A stretch of DNA of 64,000 nt from Pedobacter duraquae (GCF_004362245.1 NZ_SNWM01000001.1:310001-374000), one strand, 5' to 3'; shown: positions 9,008 through 17,941, counted from the first letter of the stretch. Translations and numbers: made by a program. The notes: generated by a model not told the origin, from the letters alone.

Positions 9008-10294
9008 CTAGCGCTCTGAAATATCAGTGAACGTTCTGTTGGTATGTCCAACGTAAACTTGACGTGGGCGTCCGATAGGCTCTTTATTTTCATGCATTTC
9101 TTTCCATTGGGCAATCCATCCTGGTAAACGGCCTAAGGCAAACAGCACGGTAAACATATCTGTTGGGAAGCCTAGTGCTCTATAAATAATACCAGAGTAG
9201 AAATCTACATTTGGATATAATTTGCGCTCTACGAAATATGGGTCATTCAATGCAGCCTCTTCCAATTTCTTAGCAATTTCCAGTACAGGATCGTTTATCC
9301 CTAATTTCTCCAAAATATCATCACATGCTTTTTTGATGATTTTTGCTCTCGGATCGAAGTTTTTATACACACGGTGTCCGAAGCCCATCATACGGAATGG
9401 ATCGTTTTTATCTTTTGCCTTGTTAATCCATTTTTCGGTATCTCCACCATCTTCTTTGATATTTTCAAGCATCTCAATTACCGCCTGATTTGCGCCACCG
9501 TGCAAAGGTCCCCAAAGGGCTGCGATACCAGCAGATACAGAAGCATACAAATTGCAATCAGACGAACCAACCATGCGTACCGTAGATGCTGAGCAGTTTT
9601 GTTCATGATCAGCATGGAGGATCAGTAAGGTATTCATTGCATTGACTACTACAGGATCAATTTCCACTTCTTCAGTACGCTGACCAAAGATCATATTCAG
9701 GAAGTTACTGACGTAGTCAAATTTATTTTTAGGGTAGATTAATGGATGGCCCAGGGACTTCTTGTAAATGAAAGAAACAATTGTTGGAAACTTAGCAAGT
9801 AACTTTATCATCGTGAGATCCATTGTCTCAGGTGAAGAATTTGCGTTTAAAGATTCCGGATAGAACGTAGACAGGGAGCAAACCAAAGAGGCGAGCTGTG
9901 CCATAGGGTGTGATTTAGATGGGTAGCCGTCCAGAAATTTCTTCATATCCTCATGAATGAGTGTATGACTTGTAATGGAAGCCTGAAATCCAGCCAGTTG
10001 CTCTAGATTTGGCAGATCACCATATATCAGGAGATAAGCTACTTCAAGAAAAGTAGATTTTTCTGCCAGCTCTTCGATTCCATAACCACGATATTTAAGT
10101 ATACCTTCTTCTCCGTCCAGAAAGGTGATCGCGCTTTTGGTAGAGCCCGTATTTTTATAACCTAAATCTAAAGTAATGTGACCTGTTAAGTCTCTTAATT
10201 TAGAAATATCGATAGACTTCTCGCCTTCAGTTCCCACGATGATTGGAAACTCATATACTTTTCCATCGATCTTAATTTCTGCAAAATCTGACAT
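9008..10294 (-). CDS. gltA: Citrate synthase
   Basis: Condenses acetyl-CoA and oxaloacetate to citrate, the entry step of the TCA cycle. It is 428 residues, the length of the hexameric type I bacterial enzyme. Active-site motifs are visible: HADHEQNCSAS, GPLHGGANQ, GFGHRVYK and the aspartate in NVDFYSG. The N-terminal beta domain (residues 1-60, SDFAEIKIDGKVYEFP) that type I enzymes carry is present. Transcribed alone, with a good promoter box upstream and the 25-bp terminator directly after it. Confidence 0.97.
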   Translation of the reverse strand: MSDFAEIKIDGKVYEFPIIVGTEGEKSIDISKLRDLTGHITLDLGYKNTGSTKSAITFLDGEEGILKYRGYGIEELAEKSTFLEVAYLLIYGDLPNLEQLAGFQASITSHTLIHEDMKKFLDGYPSKSHPMAQLASLVCSLSTFYPESLNANSSPETMDLTMIKLLAKFPTIVSFIYKKSLGHPLIYPKNKFDYVSNFLNMIFGQRTEEVEIDPVVVNAMNTLLILHADHEQNCSASTVRMVGSSDCNLYASVSAGIAALWGPLHGGANQAVIEMLENIKEDGGDTEKWINKAKDKNDPFRMMGFGHRVYKNFDPRAKIIKKACDDILEKLGINDPVLEIAKKLEEAALNDPYFVERKLYPNVDFYSGIIYRALGFPTDMFTVLFALGRLPGWIAQWKEMHENKEPIGRPRQVYVGHTNRTFTDISER

Positions 10295-10317
10295 ATAATC
10301 TTATAATTTATAAATAA

Positions 10318-10325
10318 CAAAAGTA
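10318..10325 (-). promoter_or_regulatory. Candidate -7 box (TACTTTTG) for gltA
   Basis: On the minus strand TACTTTTG matches TAnnTTTG and sits 23 bases upstream of the gltA ATG. No convincing -33 element was found at 19-21 bases. Confidence 0.5.
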
Positions 10326-10402
10326 ATTAATCAATTCAACTAAAATACATGGTTATATAACAAAGCTGTTAAATAATCATGAAATAATAAGTAAACGCCG
10401 AG

Positions 10403-10939
10403 CTATTTTACGGCCTTTAATTCTTCAACAACAGATCCGCATTCCAGCATTTCTTTTCCATAATAGGGATTGTTGATTTTCTTTTCTGCGGCAAGCCAAT
10501 CACCACCGTCGCCATTGTTTGCCATTGGGCAGTGTTCAACGAAAATAACACCTTTTTCTATGCTTGCATGCTTGAACATGGCAATAACATCAGAGCTCAG
10601 ATAGGTAAATTCTCTTCTTTGATCTACAAGATCCTTAGCTGTGGCAATCTTATTGGCAATAAGCGCGGTATTTTCACATCCCTCATAAGTAGATAACTTT
10701 TGAGCAAGACTTGTTGAGGCAGTTTTAGCGGCGTCATAGTTAGAAGCTACCAAAGCATTCTTTAGCAATAAATAATGGTCATAAATGCCTTGTACTTTTG
10801 GATCCGTCAACACGACATTCCGCCCGGCAGCGGCAGTCGCAACAACAGCCGTTGAATCCACAGCAACCGATTGCTTTTTTGCAGCACCGGTACATGCGGA
10901 CAAGGCCATGATGCATGCCATTCCAATGTAGTATTTCAT
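10403..10939 (-). CDS. DUF3347 lipoprotein, probable metal-linked
   Basis: 178 residues with a lipoprotein signal peptide (MKYYIGMACIMALSAC, lipobox ALSAC). The mature part starts with an alanine/valine-rich linker, then a DUF3347 helical domain (YDHYLLLKNALVASNYDAA). The C-terminal motif EHCPMANNGDGGDWL followed by NPYYGKEMLECGS is the Cys/Met pattern this family shares with the end of some CusB-type copper efflux adaptors. That suggests copper or other soft-metal contact in the periplasm, but this is inference. No efflux genes are adjacent, and it is transcribed alone. Confidence 0.8.
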   Translation of the reverse strand: MKYYIGMACIMALSACTGAAKKQSVAVDSTAVVATAAAGRNVVLTDPKVQGIYDHYLLLKNALVASNYDAAKTASTSLAQKLSTYEGCENTALIANKIATAKDLVDQRREFTYLSSDVIAMFKHASIEKGVIFVEHCPMANNGDGGDWLAAEKKINNPYYGKEMLECGSVVEELKAVK

Positions 10940-11019
10940 AAGGAATAATTTAGTTAGTAGTGTTTAAACACCTTTTTTCTTTTTTGCTCAAAATAACACT
11001 TATAATTGGGATAATAAAA

Positions 11020-11048
11020 AAAAGCCCCCCGAAATTCGGAGGGCTTTT
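11020..11048 (-). terminator. Terminator after the 183-residue barrel gene
   Basis: AAAAGCCCCCC and GGAGGGCTTTT pair with one mismatch around a GAAATTC loop. On the minus strand it is followed by a T-run and lies 20 bases after the stop of the gene at 11068. Confidence 0.85.
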
Positions 11049-11067
11049 GTAACTTATTGGATTCAGA

Positions 11068-11619
11068 TTATAATTTAAAGCCGTAAGCCAATCTCAAAGC
11101 GTATTGACCATTAACGGGGTAATAGGTGCTTGAGTTGCTATCTTGCTGGTATGATTCGTAACGGGCACTGATGTCAAGACCATTCTTCCAGGCATAACCA
11201 ACACCACCCGACCAGATAAAGGATGTTTTAGAGTTGTCTTTGATACCCAGTCCTGCACCTACTTCACCTAAAGCATATAAAGAATGTCCTGGAAATACTT
11301 TTACTCCACCTTTTAAAGGGATAAAGTCGTAATCAGGCAAATCATTTTTCGCCATCATTCTGGTATATCCGCCAGTTGCGGTAAGGGACAAATGTTTTTG
11401 TAAATCCCATTGAAGGCGAAGATCCGCACCCAATCCGTAATCAAATGGAGATTTGTCTCTGGTAATACCTCCACTGATTCCTATTCCAAGACGCAACGCT
11501 TTTTGAAATACCGGTGTACTATCCGCAGTCATGCTCATATCCTGAGCTTTACTTAGTGAAGGCGACATAGCGGCAACAGCGGTTGCTGCTATGGTAAAAA
11601 GTTTAGTAATTGTTTTCAT
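11068..11619 (-). CDS. Small outer-membrane beta-barrel protein
   Basis: 183 residues: a signal peptide (cleavage likely after SLSKAQ, residue about 25), then alternating amphipathic strands ending LRLAYGFKL, a typical aromatic-ending barrel C-terminus. Eight strands are likely, OmpX/OmpA-barrel size. It is a paralogue of the next gene (11805-12344), sharing LGIG, LGADLRLQWD, YALGEVGA and the C-terminal ALRIAYGFKL pattern. Function unknown; probably a structural or stress-related porin-like protein. Confidence 0.82.
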   Translation of the reverse strand: MKTITKLFTIAATAVAAMSPSLSKAQDMSMTADSTPVFQKALRLGIGISGGITRDKSPFDYGLGADLRLQWDLQKHLSLTATGGYTRMMAKNDLPDYDFIPLKGGVKVFPGHSLYALGEVGAGLGIKDNSKTSFIWSGGVGYAWKNGLDISARYESYQQDSNSSTYYPVNGQYALRLAYGFKL

Positions 11620-11751
11620 GATTGGTAGATTATATTTATTGATAATTGTAGTTTACTACTCTGAGATACGAGCCAAATACAGTTACGGTTTTATTAAAAC
11701 GTATTAAATGCGATAATAATTAAAAATATGATCAATTTTTTTTCATAAAAA

Positions 11752-11782
11752 GGCCCCTTCTACATACTATGTAGAAAGGGCC
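11752..11782 (-). terminator. Terminator after the 179-residue barrel gene
   Basis: GGCCC/GGGCC with the extended TTCTACAT/ATGTAGAA stem and one mismatch forms a 14-position hairpin, followed on the minus strand by TTTTT. It starts 22 bases after the stop at 11805. Confidence 0.85.
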
Positions 11783-11804
11783 AATAATTTTGAAATATTA
11801 CTAA

Positions 11805-12344
11805 TTACAGTTTAAAACCGTACGCTATACGCAATGCAACCTGACCAGTATTTTTAGGATAGATTAAGCTTGCATCCCTACCACCAGAGATACCCTCATA
11901 TTTTACACCAAGATCTAAACCGCTACTCCATGAATACCCTAGTGCTGGTGAATATAAAAATCCAGTTTTAGACCCGTCGGTTACTCCGAAAGCAGCACCG
12001 GCTTCTCCTAAAGCGTAAATACCTGACCCTGACTCATCGAAGAACAGCTTGATACCTGCTTTAACCGGGATATATCCATAATCTTGCTTAACATTAACAT
12101 TAGCCACTGTATAATCTTTGGAGAAAAAGTGGGTATAACCTGCGGTTACCGGGATAGATACTTGTTTTGAAACATCAAATTGGAGACGTGCATCCGCACC
12201 TAAAGCAAACTTATATTGATCGCTGGTTGGCACACCAAGATTTACGCCTATTCCTAATTTAGGGGTTTGTGCATTAACATTAGTTGTAAAGATGATAGCG
12301 GCTACAGCTGCTGCAGAAGCTAAAATTTTTGTAACTTTTTTCAT
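11805..12344 (-). CDS. Small outer-membrane beta-barrel protein (paralogue of 11068-11619)
   Basis: 179 residues: signal peptide ending TTNVNAQ, then a barrel with strand motifs LGIGVNLG, LGADARLQFDV, GYIPVKAGIKLF, YALGEAGAAFG and the end ALRIAYGFKL. The close match to the neighbouring gene shows a local tandem duplication. Each copy has its own terminator, so they are separately transcribed. A symmetrical dyad (12376-12408) lies in its upstream region. Function unknown. Confidence 0.82.
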   Translation of the reverse strand: MKKVTKILASAAAVAAIIFTTNVNAQTPKLGIGVNLGVPTSDQYKFALGADARLQFDVSKQVSIPVTAGYTHFFSKDYTVANVNVKQDYGYIPVKAGIKLFFDESGSGIYALGEAGAAFGVTDGSKTGFLYSPALGYSWSSGLDLGVKYEGISGGRDASLIYPKNTGQVALRIAYGFKL

Positions 12345-12375
12345 TTTGATTATTGATTTCGTTTAATAATTTGCC

Positions 12376-12408
12376 GAAGCAAAACAGATATTTATCTGTT
12401 ACCGCTTC
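12376..12408. repeat. Dyad/hairpin upstream of the barrel gene
   Basis: GAAGC, AACAGATA, TT, TATCTGTT, ACC, GCTTC: an 8-bp inner inverted repeat nested inside a 5-bp outer one. It lies 32-64 bases upstream of the barrel start and downstream of miaA. The 2-base centre suits an operator or a cruciform better than a simple terminator, and there is no T-run. Confidence 0.6.
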
Positions 12409-12485
12409 ATAAACAAAAGGTATGCCATAGTGAAGATTTGTTGAATAGAAGGCTTGAATCAATCTAAAAAAAACGCAGGTATTAA

Positions 12486-13403
12486 TCAAAGAAAATTGTC
12501 TAATAGGGCTTTTTGAACTACTTCAGCGGGCGTATCTGCCTGAAACCAATGGATATGCACACCGTCTTTTTCCATTTTACGAAAAAATGTCATTTGTCGT
12601 TTTGCATATTGACAAATCTGAGTGAATAATTGTGCTCTAAAAGTATCAAAGCTTAACATTCCGTTTAAAAACTGTACAGTAAGCTTATACTCCAACCCAT
12701 AAAATTCTAACATATCCGTGGTAACACCACGTGCCAGTAATCCAGCCACCTCTTCCACAAGCCCTTCTGCTAACCTACGGTCCAGTCTGCTTTCGATTTT
12801 GGCACGACGCTGCACTACGTCGTCTACCAATCCAATTACGAGCGCTGATAGTTGAGGGTGCTGTTCGTTTTGCAAACCATGACGTTCCAGGTATGCTGCA
12901 ATTTCTATCGCCCGGATTAGTCTTTTCACCGTAGACTGGTCAGCATGCACAGTGTATTGCTTAGGGTAGGTTGATAAACGTTTTATCAAGTCTTCACGAC
13001 TCAGACCGGTCAAATTCGCCCTCATGTTTGGATCCACTGGAATGCCGGTATATTGATAGTTCTGTAAGAGCGTATGGATATACATTCCAGTGCCACCGCA
13101 CAGAATAGCCGGTTTACCTGCCGACTTAATTTTGTGATAACACTTATGAAAGTCTTCTATAAAGTTATTAACATGGTATTTATCACCTGCGTCAACGATA
13201 TCGATTAAATGGTATGGAACAGCATCATCCTTCGTCTTATATTCATTAAGATCTTTTCCGGTACCGATATCCATGCCACGATATACCTGTCTGCTATCAG
13301 CGCTGATGATTTCTCCTTTCAATGCGTGAGCCAACTGGACAGCCATTTTGGTTTTTCCGGATGCTGTAGCGCCAAGTACCACAATAAGCGGTTGATCATT
13401 CAT
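12486..13403 (-). CDS. miaA: tRNA dimethylallyltransferase
   Basis: Transfers the dimethylallyl group to A37 of tRNAs reading UNN codons. It is 305 residues, normal length. The P-loop GATASGKTKMAVQLA is at residues 11-25, then ADSRQVYRGMDIGTGK, PYHLIDIVD and GGTGMYIHTLLQ. The C-terminal end FRAQLFTQICQYAKRQMTFFRK carries the usual RQxxFFRK tail. It starts two bases after the stop of the phage-type protein gene and is probably the last gene of a five-gene minus-strand operon beginning at 16040. Confidence 0.96.
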   Translation of the reverse strand: MNDQPLIVVLGATASGKTKMAVQLAHALKGEIISADSRQVYRGMDIGTGKDLNEYKTKDDAVPYHLIDIVDAGDKYHVNNFIEDFHKCYHKIKSAGKPAILCGGTGMYIHTLLQNYQYTGIPVDPNMRANLTGLSREDLIKRLSTYPKQYTVHADQSTVKRLIRAIEIAAYLERHGLQNEQHPQLSALVIGLVDDVVQRRAKIESRLDRRLAEGLVEEVAGLLARGVTTDMLEFYGLEYKLTVQFLNGMLSFDTFRAQLFTQICQYAKRQMTFFRKMEKDGVHIHWFQADTPAEVVQKALLDNFL

Positions 13404-13404
13404 G

Positions 13405-14211
13405 TTACAAGTATAAGACGAATTTCAGATTTCCGGTATTGAAAGCCCTGGTAAAATTATTGGGCTGCCCTGCTGCACCATGCGCTGGTAATCTGTGGTT
13501 AAAATACCGTTTCATGTTGGTGCTATCTATCCAAAGTTCGGTGGGATCAATAATTTCCTTCAATAGGAATCCTGCTACCAGGTAGCCTTTACCAGCCGAC
13601 CAATCGCGATCGGCATAAGACATAATATCATGGACGGTATGCCTTGAGCGATAATACGTGATCAGCTTAGTTAAACCGCCAACAACTGTAACGCCACTTT
13701 TCGCAGCGAACCTAATGAGCTCTACAGATCTATGTTCATGTTGATATTGTGTCATCGTCCGGGCACTACTGAATGTTGCCATGGCAACAATCTCTCCATG
13801 ACACTTCAATGCATATTTATACCTGGATTTTACTGCGCCCTGGATATGGTATTTATCCATGAACTCATCAGCCTCTGCCTGATGCACTGCCACTGCCTCG
13901 GTTTTTCGTCCATGGATGCGCTTATTCAATCCTAAAAGGGAAAAAATACGGTCTAAAACCTGCTGAGTTCTGGAAATCCAAACGTCGGCCCATAAATGGG
14001 CCAATAAGATGCCACGTGTTTGATATTCTTCCTGGATCGCTAATAATGCGCCGGGTGCAAAATCATTTATTAAGGGAATCAGATTAATGGCGAGCCTTGA
14101 ATCATTTAAGAGAATTATAGAAAAATGTTGGTCGTCACAAAAAGTCGCAGATATGTTATGTTGCGATAACAACTTATACAGATCAGAAAAAATTGTATCT
14201 GTCAGACCCAC
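13405..14211 (-). CDS. Phage-type GNAT-like / endonuclease-associated protein
   Basis: 268 residues, GTG start overlapping the previous gene by 10 bases, so probably translationally coupled. From memory it resembles a domain pair found in phage Hef/homing-endonuclease-type proteins. An N-terminal restriction-like part (about 60-110) has the pattern HLWADVWISRTQQVLDRI, then LGLNKRIHGRKT. A GNAT/Mom-like part (about 120-250) has HIQGAVKSRYKYAL, SVELIRFAAKSGVTVVGGLT and SYADRDWSAGKGYLVAGF. No signal peptide or membrane segment is seen. The role in a bacterial chromosome next to miaA is unknown. The family resemblance is a recollection and needs a profile search. Confidence 0.65.
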   Translation of the reverse strand: MGLTDTIFSDLYKLLSQHNISATFCDDQHFSIILLNDSRLAINLIPLINDFAPGALLAIQEEYQTRGILLAHLWADVWISRTQQVLDRIFSLLGLNKRIHGRKTEAVAVHQAEADEFMDKYHIQGAVKSRYKYALKCHGEIVAMATFSSARTMTQYQHEHRSVELIRFAAKSGVTVVGGLTKLITYYRSRHTVHDIMSYADRDWSAGKGYLVAGFLLKEIIDPTELWIDSTNMKRYFNHRLPAHGAAGQPNNFTRAFNTGNLKFVLYL

Positions 14212-14513
14212 TCCTCTTCCTTGAACGTCTTATAGGTAGCAGACAGTTGATCCTCAATTTTTGCCATATACGTCGTATCCAATTGTTCGATCAGCTGTTC
14301 ATCTGTACCACAGCGAAAACTAACACCCTTTCCGGTAATTTCTACCGCTGCAAAAAAGCGTTCCGTTACTGATTCGGATTCGGACTTAAAATTTTTATCA
14401 CTCCACAGATCGTATGCCTCATCGCTATTTATTCTGTTCGAGAAATCTAGCGCAGTGTAAGGTTGTAAGGCGGCACGGATTGTTTGAAATATTTCGATGA
14501 AATCTGTTTTCAT
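14202..14513 (-). CDS. Conserved-looking small hypothetical protein
   Basis: 103 residues, acidic, soluble, no signal peptide and no recognised domain. Predicted mixed alpha/beta with the segments FIEIFQTIRAALQP, YDLWSDKNFK and SVTERFFAAVEITGKGVSF. Its stop overlaps the GTG start of the following gene by 10 bases, so the pair is probably made together and may act together. It follows the metallo-hydrolase gene by 39 bases. Confidence 0.75.
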   Translation of the reverse strand: MKTDFIEIFQTIRAALQPYTALDFSNRINSDEAYDLWSDKNFKSESESVTERFFAAVEITGKGVSFRCGTDEQLIEQLDTTYMAKIEDQLSATYKTFKEEEWV

Positions 14514-14552
14514 AGTAAGTTTTTATAGAAGTTAGAATCCCAATAATAACAG

Positions 14553-15668
14553 TTAAACACTTGCATTGTTTGATGAATCAAGCCACCACGCATCTGAAGG
14601 ATAGTGGGCATCTAAAACTACAGCCTCACCTAACATTGGCGTTGTTATCGATTGTCTGATAATTGAAGCGTGCGCTACAGCCCTGATCACAGGTTCGTTC
14701 CAAGGATGACGGGCAAGGGTAAATTTCCCCCAGTGTACTGGTAAAAGATATTTAGCTTTCAAATCGATTGCAGCCTGAATAGTTTCTTCAGGAAACATAT
14801 GGATAAAAGGCCAGTAAGCATTGTACTGCCCGCATTCTAAAATTGCAATATCAAAAGGTCCATATGTCTTTCCTATTTTCTCGAAGTGCGTATCGTATCC
14901 TGAGTCTCCTCCTAAATAAATCTTATGCGCGGATGTTTGCAGGAAAAACGACGACCAGGCAGTTTGATTCCGTTTAAAACCTCTACCTGCAAAATGCCGG
15001 GCTGGAAGGGCGGTAACTTCAAATCCATAACTACTTTTAAAATTTTCGTACCAGGCTAATTCTACAATTTTATCATTTGGAATCCCCCACCGCTCAAGAT
15101 GAGAACCCACGCCAATAGAGGTGATAAAAAGTGTGGCCCGGGAGGTTAACTTAAGGATGGTTTGGTAATCCATGTGATCGTAATGATCGTGGGTAATAAG
15201 CACCACATCCAAGTCAGGAAAGTCTTCTGCTTTCATAAAGTCTGTCCCGGGATAATTGAGGTTGCCCATGAATGAAAAAGGGGAAGTTCGTTTACTGAAA
15301 ACAGGATCGACCAAAATGGATCGTCCGTCGGCCTGAATCAGATAGGAAGAATGACCAAACCAGGTTATCTTTGGCGTATCAACAAAATTGAAATCAGGAT
15401 ATTTATGTGGAAGTGTCCCTGTTGGGGTACCACCAATATTTTTTTTGAATAAACTTCGTAATAAGTCGAAATAGGTAGCACCAGGTGCAAGTTGCGGTGT
15501 ATGTGACAAATTCTGTATGGCACCATCATCATAGTTTGGTAAACCTTTTACCCGAATCAGGCGTTCACCTGCGGGCAGCTTACCAAAAACCGGAAGTTGT
15601 AATACATAAAAGGTCAGCGCGATGAATAAACCAATGCCAATAGTACAGCATAATAAAATGGACAGCAC
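14553..15668 (-). CDS. Membrane-anchored metallo-beta-lactamase-fold hydrolase (NAPE-PLD/RomA-like)
   Basis: 371 residues. One N-terminal membrane helix (about 1-25) is followed by an MBL domain. Metal-binding motifs seen are THDHYDHMDY, the histidine in PARHFAGRG, GGDSGYD and the late PVHWGKF histidine. The closest known groups are N-acylphosphatidylethanolamine phospholipase D-like and RomA/YtnP-like proteins; substrates of bacterial members are largely unknown, so a lipid or lactone ester is only a guess. The start is GTG, directly after the TAG stop of the response regulator with no gap, so expression is coupled. Confidence 0.82.
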   Translation of the reverse strand: MLSILLCCTIGIGLFIALTFYVLQLPVFGKLPAGERLIRVKGLPNYDDGAIQNLSHTPQLAPGATYFDLLRSLFKKNIGGTPTGTLPHKYPDFNFVDTPKITWFGHSSYLIQADGRSILVDPVFSKRTSPFSFMGNLNYPGTDFMKAEDFPDLDVVLITHDHYDHMDYQTILKLTSRATLFITSIGVGSHLERWGIPNDKIVELAWYENFKSSYGFEVTALPARHFAGRGFKRNQTAWSSFFLQTSAHKIYLGGDSGYDTHFEKIGKTYGPFDIAILECGQYNAYWPFIHMFPEETIQAAIDLKAKYLLPVHWGKFTLARHPWNEPVIRAVAHASIIRQSITTPMLGEAVVLDAHYPSDAWWLDSSNNASV

Positions 15669-16040
15669 CTAGTTTGTCTGGCCCAAAAAGTGTGCAATCT
15701 TGTTGAGTAGCTCTTCCATATCAAAAGGTTTTTCCAGAAAGTCATCGGCGCCGGCATCTTTTGCAGAACGCTCAAGTTCTGTACTTGCGGAAATCATAAT
15801 AATCGGCATATTTTTACTGAACTCTCTCTTTTTAAGTTCTTTACAAACATCTCTTCCGTCTGTTCCAGACATCCATATATCTAATAAAAGCAGATCAGGA
15901 AGTTGGTCAGTTATCTCAAGTACAGTAGCACCATCAGACGTTGAACTAACATCGTAACCGCCGAATTCCAACATAGCTGTAACTGCATCGAGGATCCCAG
16001 GATCGTCATCGGCAATCATTACTTTTTTAAGCATGTTCAT
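15669..16040 (-). CDS. Stand-alone response regulator receiver protein
   Basis: A 123-residue CheY-like receiver with no output domain. The acidic pocket is ADDDP (residues 10-14), the phosphoacceptor is D54 in LLLLDIWMSGTDG, the switch residue lies in IIMISAS, and the lysine is K104 in DFLEKPF. All catalytic residues are present. It is followed immediately by the metallo-hydrolase gene. No histidine kinase is adjacent, so its partner lies elsewhere. Confidence 0.93.
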   Translation of the reverse strand: MNMLKKVMIADDDPGILDAVTAMLEFGGYDVSSTSDGATVLEITDQLPDLLLLDIWMSGTDGRDVCKELKKREFSKNMPIIMISASTELERSAKDAGADDFLEKPFDMEELLNKIAHFLGQTN

Positions 16041-16093
16041 TTAGTAAAGTGTAGTCATATTTTAAAACCGGGAACACAACAAAAATAATACCA

Positions 16094-17941
16094 CTATACA
16101 GTCTCCTGGACAGGTGGAGTTATTTTACCAGAAATGGAAGCACCGCTGGTTAACAGGTCATGGGTAATCTCACGCGTATAGGCTGTAATCTCTGCCTTAA
16201 AGTCCGCAACTGACGCTCCGGAGCGAATTTCCTCGAGCCGTTTCTCCCATTGCCCGGTCAGTTCAGCCTGTGCTATTTTCTGGTCTTTAACCACATCGTA
16301 AACTGCAAGCCCCTTGGCACTGGGTACCAAATTCCTTTTCTCTCTCTTAATGTATTCTCTGGTGATCAGCGTTTCAATAATTGAGGCCCTTGTTGCCGGT
16401 GTTCCTAAACCACTATCTTTCATAGCATAACGCAACTCTTCATCTTCAATTTCTTTACCTGACGTTTCAAGTGCCTTGAGCAGTGATGCTTCATTGTATA
16501 AAGGCTTAGGCTTCGTCTGTTTCTCAAGCAAAGTTTTTTCGGGTACTGGCAATTGTACACCTTTTTTGACCTTAGGCAGGGAAACACTGTCCTCTTCTTT
16601 ATCATCATCCGTCGCGTTCAGTACGGATCTCCATCCCGCTGACCGGATAACGGTACCGTTGGCCACGAATTCACTGCCTGACTCGATCGTAATCTTGGTA
16701 ATTTCCTTTACGCATTCCTGATGGAAAGATTCCAGCATCCTACCCAAGACCATATCATAGACTGCTTGTTTATCACTACTGAGTTGGTAAGGTTTTTCGC
16801 CTGTAGGTAATATAGCGTGGTGATCTGTAACTTTTTTAGCATTAACACTACGTTTGTTAAGTGGTATTGTTCCAAGAAATTCTGCCGCCTTTCCGAATTC
16901 AGGATGATCTTTTGCTAAATCAATCAGGCGGGGTACGCCAGCGAAGACATCATCTCCTATATAGCGACTTCCCGTACGCGGATAAGAGACTAGTTTGCTC
17001 TCGTAGAGTCCCTGTAACAATGTCAACGTCTGATCAGCAGTAAACCCTTTCTTCTTATTCGCCTCCTGCTGGAGGCTACTTAAATCATGCAGCAAGGGAG
17101 GTGGTTCTTTTCTGGGCTTGGACTCAACGCCCGTTACATTTCCGCCGGCAGGAAATCCTGAAGCGACATCACGAACGCGTAGTAATGCGGCCTCGGCGTC
17201 TTCTTTTTTGTCGTAGCTCAGCAAGGACATCGCTTTAAACTGCAGCCCTTCCTGATCCAGCAAGATACTCAACTGATAAAATATCTTAGGCACAAAATTC
17301 TGTATCTCCAAGTATCTTGCACAAATTAGCGCCAATGTTGGCGTCTGTACCCTTCCAAGCGAAAGCACCGATCTGTTTCCTGCGGATATACTAAGTGCCT
17401 GCGTGGCGTTCATGCCAACAAGCCAATCTGATTGTGACCGGCAGTGAGCCGAGTTGAACAACGTATCATAATCAGTTCCAGGTTTTAAGTTCCGAAAACC
17501 TTCTTTGATAGCCTCATCTGTTTGAGAAGAAATCCACAAGCGCTTAAACGGCTTTTTACATTTTAGGTAATAATATATATATCGAAAGATTAGCTCACCC
17601 TCACGTCCCGCATCCGTTGCGACAATGATTTCCGTTGCCTCATCAAAGAGCATTTTTATAGTATTTAACTGTTTGCGTACTGCGGGGTCTTCGACATATC
17701 CATCTTTAGTCTTTATTTTACGAACAGAAAGTTTAAATTTCTGAGGAAGCATTGGCAAATGTTGTTTTCTCCAGCCTATAAAACCGTATTCCTGTGGAGC
17801 AGCGAGCTGAAGCAAATGGCCGAACGCCCAGGTAAAAGAATACCCTTTACCTTCTATATATCCATCCTTCTTGACTGTAGCCCCAAAAACTTTAGCTAAT
17901 TCGCGGCCTACAGATGGCTTTTCAGCAATCACAATCTTCAT
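16094..17941 (-). CDS. topB: DNA topoisomerase III
   Basis: Type IA topoisomerase that decatenates and relaxes DNA. It is 615 residues. The TOPRIM domain starts MKIVIAEKPSVGREL with ATDAGREGELIFRY. The active tyrosine is Y320 in SYPRTGSRY, SLGRVQTPTLALI is conserved, and GLGTPATRASIIETL lies near the end. It lacks a C-terminal zinc-finger tail and is at the short end for the family. The start overlaps the HDAC-family gene stop by 4 bases (ATGA-type coupling), making it the last gene of kynU-HDAC-topB. TopB is sometimes on mobile elements, but no transfer or integration genes are nearby, so it looks chromosomal. Confidence 0.94.
   Translation of the reverse strand: MKIVIAEKPSVGRELAKVFGATVKKDGYIEGKGYSFTWAFGHLLQLAAPQEYGFIGWRKQHLPMLPQKFKLSVRKIKTKDGYVEDPAVRKQLNTIKMLFDEATEIIVATDAGREGELIFRYIYYYLKCKKPFKRLWISSQTDEAIKEGFRNLKPGTDYDTLFNSAHCRSQSDWLVGMNATQALSISAGNRSVLSLGRVQTPTLALICARYLEIQNFVPKIFYQLSILLDQEGLQFKAMSLLSYDKKEDAEAALLRVRDVASGFPAGGNVTGVESKPRKEPPPLLHDLSSLQQEANKKKGFTADQTLTLLQGLYESKLVSYPRTGSRYIGDDVFAGVPRLIDLAKDHPEFGKAAEFLGTIPLNKRSVNAKKVTDHHAILPTGEKPYQLSSDKQAVYDMVLGRMLESFHQECVKEITKITIESGSEFVANGTVIRSAGWRSVLNATDDDKEEDSVSLPKVKKGVQLPVPEKTLLEKQTKPKPLYNEASLLKALETSGKEIEDEELRYAMKDSGLGTPATRASIIETLITREYIKREKRNLVPSAKGLAVYDVVKDQKIAQAELTGQWEKRLEEIRSGASVADFKAEITAYTREITHDLLTSGASISGKITPPVQETV

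Noticed and set aside
12280..12489. Small 69-residue gene on the minus strand upstream of the barrel gene
   Set aside because: It overlaps the barrel signal peptide and the dyad region, has poor composition and no plausible product.
16094..17941. TopB as evidence of an integrative element
   Set aside because: No integrase, relaxase, transfer genes, repeats or att-like ends; it is in an operon with metabolic genes.
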